Of a DNA stretch of 7,365 nt, positions 1-6,057 are shown one piece after another. The notes under the pieces were generated by a model. It was not told where the DNA came from, did no database searches, and saw only the letters and a program-made list of their open reading frames with translations. Where the stretch lies: positions 1 through 7,365 of the forward strand of contig JANWLJ010000277.1 in NCBI GenBank assembly GCA_025450955.1. The letters run 5' to 3'. Both the position numbers and the translations under genes were made by a program. Within the stretch, counting starts at the first letter, position 1; each line of letters opens with the position of its first letter. Origin of the DNA: Polyangium sp. (in: bacteria) (GTDB lineage Bacteria; Myxococcota_A; Polyangia; Palsa-1104).

Positions 1-122
1 CGCGCCGCAATCACCTTCTCGCGCCGAGCACCACAGTCCTCAAACCACGAAACCACCAACCACCAGCCCACCAATCACCAATCCCCCATCACCTCCCCCA
101 CCAATCCTCGCGGGCCCGCCCC
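1..122. other. Non-coding C-rich region downstream of rsmI
   Basis: I see no supportable gene here. The region follows the TAG stop of rsmI (123-125) on the minus strand. From about 41 to 107 it is low-complexity sequence built from CCACCAA/CACCAATC units, which are G-rich on the minus (transcribed) strand. No hairpin followed by a T run is visible on the minus strand, so I cannot call an intrinsic terminator. A perfect 10-bp palindrome (GCGGGCCCGC, 110-119) has no loop and is what one expects by chance in DNA this GC-rich. Confidence 0.6.
41..107. repeat. Low-complexity CCACCAATC-type short repeats
   Basis: The 10-mer CCCACCAATC occurs at 67-76 and again at 97-106. The related CACCAATC lies at 76-83, with degenerate CCACCAA units just before them. 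Read on the minus strand these become G-rich GATTGGTGG units containing two runs of five G. They sit in the 3' region of the rsmI transcript. They may be simple-sequence drift in a non-coding spacer; I know of no named repeat family that matches. Confidence 0.5.
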
Positions 123-947
123 CTATCCCTCCCTCGGCCTGAGCGCGAGCGCGAGCTGGTAGATCTGCCTCCGCGACTTTCCCGTCAAAAGCGACAGCGC
201 CGCGGCAATCTCCTTCGGCCGCTCGCCCGCCTCGATCCGCCGGCGCACCTCGGCCTCCACATCGATCGCCGCCTCCGCCTCGCCCGCCAGCGCGCCGGCC
301 ACCACCAGCGTCACCTCTCCCCGCGGCGCGGTCTCCGCATACGCCTCGGCCAACTCCCCGAGCGTCCCGCGCTTGAGCTCCTCGTGGATCTTGGTCAGCT
401 CACGCGCCAGGCATCCGTGCCGCTCGCCGCCGAGCGCGTCTCTCAGATCTGCGAGCGTCGCGGCGGCGCGGCCGGGCGCTTCGTAGACGATCAGCGTCGC
501 GGCCATCGTGCGCAGCGCGCCGAGCCGCTCGCGACGGGCGCCGGCCTCGCGCGGCAGAAAACCGACGAAGTGAAACTCATCGGTGAGCAGCCCCGAGGCG
601 GTGAGCGCGGCCAGCGCGGCCGACGCGCCGGGGATCGGCACCACCACGAATCCTTCGGCGATCGCGCGCGCCACCAGGCGCTGGCCGGGATCGGAGACCG
701 CGGGCGTGCCGGCCTCGGAGATGAGCGCGACGTCCTCGCCTGCGCGCAGCCGCTCGACGAGCTGGCCGGAGCGCTCGGACTCGTTGCCCTCGAAGTAGCT
801 CACCAGCGTCGGGCGATGCACGTGGTGATGGTCGAGCAGGTGCTGCGCCGAGCGGGTGTCCTCGGCGGCGATCACCGGCACCTGACCGAGCACGCGCAGC
901 GCGCGCAAGGTGATGTCCTCGAGGTTGCCGATCGGCGTCGCCACCAC
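123..947 (-). CDS. rsmI: 16S rRNA (cytidine1402-2'-O)-methyltransferase RsmI
   Basis: RsmI transfers a methyl group from S-adenosylmethionine to the 2'-OH of C1402 of 16S rRNA, in the cytoplasm, to tune decoding at the P site. The 274-residue product carries the family landmarks of the tetrapyrrole-methylase fold: VATPIGNLEDIT at the N-terminus (2-13), AAEDTR (27-32), ISEAGTPAVSDPG (about 76-88), PGASAA, GFLPRE, LIVYEAPGR and ARELTKIHEEL. A basic C-terminal KSRRQIYQLAL segment follows. E. coli RsmI is about 286 residues, so the length is close. The start is uncertain. GTG at 947 is the first usable codon, but homologues begin several residues earlier (a GxLYVVATPIGN pattern), and the matching G-T-L-Y-V codons lie just upstream without an in-frame ATG, GTG or TTG. 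No Shine-Dalgarno sequence precedes 947. The gene starts 43 bp after the rpoH stop on the same strand, so it is probably co-transcribed and coupled. Confidence 0.93.
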   Translation of the reverse strand: MVATPIGNLEDITLRALRVLGQVPVIAAEDTRSAQHLLDHHHVHRPTLVSYFEGNESERSGQLVERLRAGEDVALISEAGTPAVSDPGQRLVARAIAEGFVVVPIPGASAALAALTASGLLTDEFHFVGFLPREAGARRERLGALRTMAATLIVYEAPGRAAATLADLRDALGGERHGCLARELTKIHEELKRGTLGELAEAYAETAPRGEVTLVVAGALAGEAEAAIDVEAEVRRRIEAGERPKEIAAALSLLTGKSRRQIYQLALALRPREG

Positions 948-990
948 GTAGAGGGTGCCGCGCGCGGCCGGCGGCTGGTCGGCGTCGTCG

Positions 991-2136
<1,146 letters not shown>

Positions 2137-2146
2137 GATCCGGCTG

Positions 2147-2152
2147 AGTATA
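2147..2152 (-). promoter_or_regulatory. Putative -10 element for rpoH (TATACT)
   Basis: On the minus strand TATACT matches the sigma-70 -10 consensus at five of six positions. It ends 10 nt before the ATG at 2136, so a start 6-7 nt downstream would leave a 5' leader of only about 3-4 nt. That agrees with the lack of a Shine-Dalgarno sequence. The -35 is poor (TACCGC at the 17-bp spacing). A TG two bases upstream of the hexamer is close to, but not exactly, an extended -10. It is a reasoned guess from sequence only. Confidence 0.35.
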
Positions 2153-2179
2153 GTCATCGAAGGTTGGATGCGGTAGAGT
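2151..2179 (+). promoter_or_regulatory. Putative promoter for the SRPBCC/metal-transport cluster
   Basis: TAGTCA (2151-2156, four of six to TTGACA) is followed after exactly 17 bp by TAGAGT (2174-2179, four of six to TATAAT). The expected start site, 6-7 nt downstream, falls at 2185-2187. That is at the GTG start codon, so the mRNA would be leaderless. No Shine-Dalgarno is seen before that GTG. The -35 overlaps the minus-strand -10 of rpoH (2147-2152), so polymerase could probably occupy only one at a time. The matches are moderate and the spacer is short, so chance is possible. Confidence 0.3.
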
Positions 2180-2186
2180 CCCGCCC

Positions 2187-2630
2187 GTGTCCGCACCGGT
2201 GGTCCACCACGCCATCGACGTCGCCGCCTCGCCGGAGAGCTGCTGGAAGGTGCTCGCAGATCTCGGAAGCTGGACCCGCTGGTTTCCCCGCGCGCGCTAC
2301 GCCGCGGTGCTCGGTGGACAGAGCGATCCCTGGCGCGTCGGCGGACGGTTCGAGATCCTGTTCGACTTTGGCATCTCGGTTTCGGTGAAGCCCGAGGTGC
2401 GCGAGATCGACCCGGCCAAGCGGGTCCGCTGGGTCGGGCGCGGCTGGGGGATCGAGGGCGATCACGCCTACACCTTCGAGCCGCACGCGCCCGGGCTCAC
2501 CCGGGTCACCTCGCACGAGGAATTTTCGGGGATGGGCTCGCGGCTGATCACCCGACGGATCTTCGACCTGCTCGACGTCGAGGTGCACCGATCGCTCGAG
2601 CGTTTCAAGGCGTTGGTGGAGGCGCGTTGA
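2187..2630 (+). CDS. SRPBCC (START/Bet v1-like) family protein
   Basis: The 147-residue product looks like a small single-domain SRPBCC/polyketide-cyclase-like protein, a helix-grip fold with a hydrophobic cavity that binds lipids or other hydrophobic ligands. The opening strand (VVHHAIDVAASPESCW) is followed by the typical VLADLGSWTRWFP helix and loop. Next come alternating strands (GGRFEILFDF, VREIDPAKRVRWVGRG, YTFEPHAPGLTRVTSHEEF) and a closing amphipathic helix rich in Leu/Glu/Arg at about 122-145. There is no signal peptide or membrane segment, so it should be cytoplasmic. GTG at 2187 is the only start that keeps the first strand, and it lacks a ribosome-binding site. Its TGA stop (2628-2630) overlaps the TTG start of the next gene (2627), so the two are probably coupled. 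The ligand and role cannot be read from the sequence, and its link to metal uptake is positional only. Confidence 0.8.
   Translation: MSAPVVHHAIDVAASPESCWKVLADLGSWTRWFPRARYAAVLGGQSDPWRVGGRFEILFDFGISVSVKPEVREIDPAKRVRWVGRGWGIEGDHAYTFEPHAPGLTRVTSHEEFSGMGSRLITRRIFDLLDVEVHRSLERFKALVEAR
2618..2622 (+). promoter_or_regulatory. Ribosome-binding site supporting the TTG start at 2627
   Basis: A full GGAGG lies inside the 3' end of the SRPBCC gene, 4 nt before TTG (2627-2629). The TTG overlaps the TGA of the preceding gene (TTGA). The strong site supports this rare start codon, and no other start precedes the hydrophobic segment in this frame. Confidence 0.55.
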
Positions 2631-2926
2631 GCGGCGCCCGCCGTCGCTCGCCTCTGGCGTGGCTGGCCGGCGCGCTGGTCGCGCTGATGCTGGTCGCCGG
2701 CGCGCTCACCGCCTCGCACGGTCACCTCGGCTCGGGCGAGCACGCCGCCACCTGCGCGATCTGCCAGGTCGCCCGCGCGCGCTCGACCACGCCCTCGCGG
2801 CCGGCGCCGCTGCCGCAACCGCGCTGCATCAGCCTCCTGCCGATCGCTCTGCCCGCGCTGCGGCCGCCTCCCGCGCGCCCGCCGCTCGTCTCCGCGCCCA
2901 AGCACGGTCCCCCCGCGCGCGTCTGA
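2627..2926 (+). CDS. Small membrane-anchored His/CxxC protein, candidate metal-handling accessory
   Basis: I do not recognise this 99-residue protein by name. A basic start (SGARRRSP) precedes a single hydrophobic helix at about 10-29, which is a signal anchor or signal peptide. Then comes HGH (31-33), E38, H39 and C43-x-x-C46, a compact set of possible metal ligands. The rest is Arg/Pro/Ala-rich, with one more Cys at 67, H93 and a GPPA motif near the end. This layout resembles small DUF2946-like proteins: an N-terminal hydrophobic segment, a His/Cys cluster and a C-terminal xGPPA-type tail. I recall such proteins near copper or zinc genes. Its position just before a zinc-type ABC transporter fits a periplasm-facing metal chaperone or sensor, but that is inference. 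The TTG start has a good GGAGG. Cys43/46 could instead form a disulfide. Confidence 0.6.
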   Translation: MSGARRRSPLAWLAGALVALMLVAGALTASHGHLGSGEHAATCAICQVARARSTTPSRPAPLPQPRCISLLPIALPALRPPPARPPLVSAPKHGPPARV

Positions 2927-2975
2927 ATAAATCCGGAATTCGTTTCGTCACACGCCGTTTCAGCGAGGAATCGCC
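2927..2975 (+). other. 49-bp spacer before znuC; possible regulatory site
   Basis: The spacer is clearly more AT-rich than its surroundings (GAATAAATCCGGAATTCG at 2925-2942). That would suit an internal promoter or a Zur-type repressor site. I looked for a clear dyad with AT-rich arms, as Zur/Fur-family boxes have, and found only the 6-bp GAATTC palindrome. CGTTTC occurs twice, at 2941-2946 and 2956-2961. The ribosome-binding site of znuC lies at the end, with GAGG at 2965-2968. No terminator hairpin is visible, so read-through from the two upstream genes is likely. Confidence 0.3.
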
Positions 2976-3824
2976 GTGAACCTGATCGAGCTTCGACAGG
3001 TGCTGGTCGGATATCAGCACCAGGCCCTTTTACCTCCGATTGATCTCGCGCTCGCGCCGGGCGCCTTTTTAGGCGTGGTCGGGCCGAACGGCTCGGGCAA
3101 GACCACGCTGGTGCGCACCATGCTCGGCCTGCTCGAGCCGATCGGCGGCAGCATCGTGTTTCCCGAAAAGCGCAAGCCGCGGTTCGGCTACGTGCCGCAG
3201 CGCGCGTCGGTGGACCTGTCGTTTCCGCTCACCGCCTTCGAGGTGACGCTGATGGGCCGCTACGGCCTGTGCGGCCCCGGGCGGCGGCCGAAAAAAGAGG
3301 ATCACGATCGCGCGCACGCCGCGCTCAGCGACGTGGGGATCGCCGAGCACGCGCACCGGCCGTTTCACGCGCTCTCGGGCGGGCAGCGGCAAAGGGTGCT
3401 GGTGGCGCGCGCGCTCGCGTCGGAGCCCGAGATTTTGGTGCTCGACGAGCCGACCACCGGGCTCGATCTGCCGGCCGAGCGGGCGATGCTCGATCTGGTC
3501 GCCTCGTTCACCGGACGCAACCTGGCGGTGGTGATGGTGAGCCACCAGCTCGCGGCGGTGAGCGACTACGCGCAGGAGCTGGCGCTGTTGGCCGGCGAGG
3601 GTAAGCCGATCGAGATCGGCTCGCGCGTCGAGATCCTCACCTCGGCGCGGCTGTCCAAGCTCTATGGCCGCTCGATCGCGGTGCGCTCGGTCGACGGGCA
3701 TGCGGTGATCTTCGTCGAGCACGAGCCCGGGCCCGGCGCCGGCGTCAAGGACTCCAACGGATGGACAACGTCGGCTTCTGGCAGAGCTGGTTTCTCTGGC
3801 GCGACCCGATGGCGGTGGCGCTGA
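2976..3824 (+). CDS. znuC: Metal (zinc-type) ABC transporter ATP-binding protein
   Basis: This is the cytoplasmic ATPase of a divalent-metal importer, hydrolysing ATP to drive the ZnuB-like permease encoded next. All ABC motifs are intact in the 282 residues: Walker A GPNGSGKT (36-43), the Q-loop YVPQR (Q75), signature LSGGQ (133-137), Walker B ILVLDEP (153-159, with catalytic E158), D-loop TGLD (161-164) and the switch His in SHQ (H190). YVPQR and the later LSKLYG region fit the metal/zinc subgroup (ZnuC/MntB-type). GTG at 2976 has GAGG 7 nt upstream. The last ~35 residues (after about 247) are unlike the family. Much of this tail is the permease's first codons read in another frame, because the two genes overlap by 64 bp. 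The metal is inferred as zinc from the neighbouring outer-membrane protein; manganese or iron cannot be excluded. Confidence 0.92.
   Translation: MNLIELRQVLVGYQHQALLPPIDLALAPGAFLGVVGPNGSGKTTLVRTMLGLLEPIGGSIVFPEKRKPRFGYVPQRASVDLSFPLTAFEVTLMGRYGLCGPGRRPKKEDHDRAHAALSDVGIAEHAHRPFHALSGGQRQRVLVARALASEPEILVLDEPTTGLDLPAERAMLDLVASFTGRNLAVVMVSHQLAAVSDYAQELALLAGEGKPIEIGSRVEILTSARLSKLYGRSIAVRSVDGHAVIFVEHEPGPGAGVKDSNGWTTSASGRAGFSGATRWRWR
3747..3751 (+). promoter_or_regulatory. Ribosome-binding site for znuB start at 3761
   Basis: AAGGA lies inside znuC, 9 nt before ATG 3761. It supports this start over two in-frame ATGs further in: 3809, and 3824, which forms TGATG with the znuC stop. Those would give a shorter overlap but have no comparable site. 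Confidence 0.5.
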
Positions 3825-4624
3825 TGGCCGCCGCGCTGTGCGCGTTCGTCGGCGTCTACATGGTGCTCAAGCGGGTGGTGTTCGTGCCCGCCGCGCTGTC
3901 GCAGATGTCGGGCGTCGGGGTGGCGACCGCGTTTTATCTCGCGTCGGTGATGGGGGTCGACGCGCACGCCGCGCCGATCTGGCTCAACCCGCTTTGGTAT
4001 TCGCTCCTGTTCGCGGTGGCGGGCGGCGCGCTCTTTTCCCTCAACCTCTCGCACCGCCGCGTCGCCGGCGAGACGGTGATCGGCCTCGGCTATCTCATCG
4101 CCGCCGCGGGCGTGATCCTGATCCTCAACAGCCCGCACGTGACCCAGGAGGCGCACGAGGTCGACGTGCTGCTCTACGGCAACGCGGTCGCGGTGCCGCC
4201 CGAGCAGATCACCATCATGGCGGTGACCGCGGTGCTGGTGCTGCTCATCCACGGCATCTTCGGCAAGGAGTTCGTCTTCACCACCTTCGATCCGGAGATG
4301 GCGCGCACCCTCGGGGTGGCCACCAAAAGGTGGTACCTGCTTTTGTTCTTCACCGTCGCGCTGGCGATCTCGGTCTCGACCCGCGCGATCGGCGCGCTGC
4401 CGGTGTTCGGGTTCATGGTGATTCCGCCCGCGGTCGGGCTGCTCCTCGGCGGGCGGCTCTGGTCGGTGTTCGCGATCTCGGTGGGAGTGGCGGTGGCGGG
4501 CGCGGCGTTCGGCTATTACGCCTCGTTTCACTGGTCTTTGCCGACGGGCGCGTCGATGGTGGTGACCGCCGCGCTGTTCCTGATCCCCGGCCTGGCCCGG
4601 CTCAAGCTCAAGGGGCAATCGTGA
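3761..4624 (+). CDS. znuB: Metal (zinc-type) ABC transporter permease
   Basis: This is the inner-membrane permease of the importer. The 287-residue protein is strongly hydrophobic, with about eight likely membrane segments, roughly at 18-36, 52-66, 78-94, 105-122, 149-166, 192-207, 212-230 and 233-252, plus a final one near 264-279. It matches the ZnuB/MntB family (ABC-3). The N-terminal DPMAVALMAAALCAFVGVYM is followed by the cytoplasmic VLKRVVFVPAALSQ. VAGETVIGLGYLIAAAGVIL is the paralogue-typical central helix. VFGFMVIPPAVGLLL corresponds to the conserved Leu-rich, Pro-containing segment near the C-terminus. A loop NSPHVTQEAHEVD (123-135) with two His and acidic residues lies before the LLYGNAVAV helix. 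Whether it binds metal is unknown. The gene overlaps znuC by 64 bp and its TGA (4622-4624) overlaps the GTG of the next gene, so co-expression is likely. Confidence 0.9.
   Translation: MDNVGFWQSWFLWRDPMAVALMAAALCAFVGVYMVLKRVVFVPAALSQMSGVGVATAFYLASVMGVDAHAAPIWLNPLWYSLLFAVAGGALFSLNLSHRRVAGETVIGLGYLIAAAGVILILNSPHVTQEAHEVDVLLYGNAVAVPPEQITIMAVTAVLVLLIHGIFGKEFVFTTFDPEMARTLGVATKRWYLLLFFTVALAISVSTRAIGALPVFGFMVIPPAVGLLLGGRLWSVFAISVGVAVAGAAFGYYASFHWSLPTGASMVVTAALFLIPGLARLKLKGQS
4610..4615 (+). promoter_or_regulatory. Ribosome-binding site for the outer-membrane protein
   Basis: AAGGGG lies 5 nt before GTG 4621, inside the end of znuB. It supports the start at 4621 rather than the much longer open frame upstream, which is only a shadow of znuB. 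Confidence 0.5.
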
Positions 4625-6000
4625 AAATAGGATTGCTCCTTTTCGCAGCCGGTACGATTTCACTGTTATCGCTTCCGGCCCGCGCGCAACCGGCGCCGCC
4701 GCCCGCCCCGACGGCGCCGACTGCCGCCCCGACTGCTGCCCCGGCGGCCGCACCAAGCTCCGATCTCTCCGATATCGAAAAGGCGTTACAGGCCGATACC
4801 GCCGCCAAGAAAAAAAATCAGCCGGCGGCCGCGCAGGCGGCGAGCGGACAGGCCGCGGCGGGCCAAAGCGGCGCGAGCGGAATGGGCGCGGTGGGCCGCT
4901 TTTTTCAGACGATGAATCCCGATATCTCGGCGATCATCGACTTTTCCGGCGGCTATTACTCGAACGAGAACGTTCCGAAGAGCGGCGACGACCCGGGCAA
5001 GACCGGCTTCAACGTGCAGGAGCTCGAGGTCGCGCTCCAGTCGATCGTCGATCCCTATTTCCGCGCAGACGTGTTTCTCACCATCCCCAACCTGAGCGGG
5101 CTCGAGGTGGAAGAGGCGTTTCTCACCACCACCGGCCTGCCGGCCAACTTGCAGATTCGCGCCGGAATTTTTCGTGCCGATATCGGCCGCAACAATACCC
5201 AGCATCTGCATATGCAGTATTTCACCCGGCGCCCGGGCACCAACACAGCGTTTTTGGGAATCGACGGATTGCGCTCGCCGGGAATGGAGATCAATTGGCT
5301 GGTGCCGCGTATTCCGTTTTATCTGCTGCTCTCGTTTTCCGCGTTCTCCGTCGGAGCGGCCGATCCCAACGTGCAGCTCCAGAGCTTCGGCGGCGGCGCG
5401 GCCTACGACTTCACCTATCTCGCCACCGCGCGCACCTTCTTCGATTTGAGCGAGTCGACCTCGCTCTATCTCGGCCTGCATTACGTGCACGGCAAGACCT
5501 CGCAGCACACCACCAGCAACGTCGCCCTGCCGTCGGCGCAGGTGACCACCAGCAACCCGGCGCCGACCGTCTACGACAACTTAAACGACAACCTCTACGT
5601 CGCCGATCTCTATCTCAAGTGGAAGCCGGCCAACGAGGTGCACACCTATTCGTCGCTCATGTGGACCACCGAATATTATTTGCGGCAGATTCCCAATTTC
5701 ATGCTGCTCGGGGTCGCCCGCCCGCAGCTCGAAGGCGGGATCTATTCGGACCTGGTGTGGCAGACTGCCCGTCGCTGGTACCTCGGCGTGCGCGGCCAGA
5801 TCCTCGGCATTCCCTCGGGCGATAACGTGCAGCGCGAATATGGCGCCGCGGCGAGCGTCACCTGGGCGCTCTCGGAGTTTTCGCGCGTGCGCGTCTACGG
5901 CGAGGTGAATTTCCCCGAGGCGCCGAAGCAGCCGGTCAACGGCGCGGCGTTCGTGCAGCTCGAAGCCGCGATCGGCGCGCACGGCGCCCATCCATTTTAG
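4621..6000 (+). CDS. Outer-membrane beta-barrel protein, zinc-regulated receptor/porin-like
   Basis: A 459-residue exported barrel, probably the outer-membrane gate for the same metal. The signal peptide spans 1-22, with hydrophobic core LLLFAAGTISLLSL and likely cleavage after ARA before Q23. A Pro/Ala/Thr-rich linker (about 24-45) follows, then a short charged helix-like stretch (DLSDIEKALQADTAAKKK, 48-65) and an Ala/Gln/Gly-rich spacer. From about 99 on there are aromatic-rich alternating strands, beginning NPDISAIIDFSGGYYSN and ending in the terminal Phe (HPF), a hallmark of barrel proteins for BAM recognition. The pattern NPDIS...DPYFRADVFLTIP...VEEAFLTTTGLP...IRAGIFRADIGRNNTQHLH fits the family I recall annotated as zinc-regulated TonB-dependent outer-membrane receptor. 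I see no TonB plug, so it may be a gated porin or a misnamed barrel. The GTG overlaps the znuB stop (GTGA). The frame is open much further upstream, but that part is not coding. Confidence 0.8.
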   Translation: MKIGLLLFAAGTISLLSLPARAQPAPPPAPTAPTAAPTAAPAAAPSSDLSDIEKALQADTAAKKKNQPAAAQAASGQAAAGQSGASGMGAVGRFFQTMNPDISAIIDFSGGYYSNENVPKSGDDPGKTGFNVQELEVALQSIVDPYFRADVFLTIPNLSGLEVEEAFLTTTGLPANLQIRAGIFRADIGRNNTQHLHMQYFTRRPGTNTAFLGIDGLRSPGMEINWLVPRIPFYLLLSFSAFSVGAADPNVQLQSFGGGAAYDFTYLATARTFFDLSESTSLYLGLHYVHGKTSQHTTSNVALPSAQVTTSNPAPTVYDNLNDNLYVADLYLKWKPANEVHTYSSLMWTTEYYLRQIPNFMLLGVARPQLEGGIYSDLVWQTARRWYLGVRGQILGIPSGDNVQREYGAAASVTWALSEFSRVRVYGEVNFPEAPKQPVNGAAFVQLEAAIGAHGAHPF

Positions 6001-6049
6001 GAGTGGACCGGCATGACCCATTTACCGTCGAAGTTTTGGAGGCACCCTG
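6001..6049 (+). other. 49-bp spacer between the barrel gene and znuA
   Basis: No terminator is seen, so read-through is expected. The spacer holds AGGAG (5999-6003) followed by a 14-codon ORF, described separately, and the strong ribosome-binding site GGAGG (6038-6042), 7 nt before the znuA ATG at 6050. Confidence 0.5.
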
Positions 6050-6057
6050 ATGCGTAA
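6013..6057 (+). CDS. Possible 14-codon leader ORF overlapping the znuA start
   Basis: ATG at 6013 encodes MTHLPSKFWRHPDA and stops at TAA 6055-6057, just past the znuA ATG (6050) in another frame. AGGAG (5999-6003) sits 9 nt upstream. The product has two His and no signal or hydrophobic segment. It could be a coupling or regulatory leader peptide for znuA, or chance. The tight AGGAG and the overlap are the only support. Confidence 0.25.
   Translation: MTHLPSKFWRHPDA

Noticed and set aside
110..119. GCGGGCCCGC palindrome as a terminator for rsmI
   Set aside because: It has no loop, no T run follows on the minus strand, and such palindromes arise by chance in GC-rich DNA.
2137..2196. 20 extra residues at the N-terminus of RpoH (starts at 2157 or 2196)
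   Set aside because: They would overlap the putative promoter and the start of the divergent gene, and no Shine-Dalgarno precedes them.
2927..2975. Zur or Fur-type operator before znuC
   Set aside because: The spacer is AT-rich, but only a 6-bp GAATTC palindrome is present and no dyad with conserved arms could be found by eye.
3838..4620. Upstream extension of the outer-membrane protein frame
   Set aside because: It is Arg-rich, a shadow of znuB. The signal peptide and ribosome-binding site place the start at 4621.
3662..4756. 364-residue open frame on the minus strand across znuB
   Set aside because: It is His/Arg/Glu-rich and antisense to the hydrophobic permease, with no recognisable domain.
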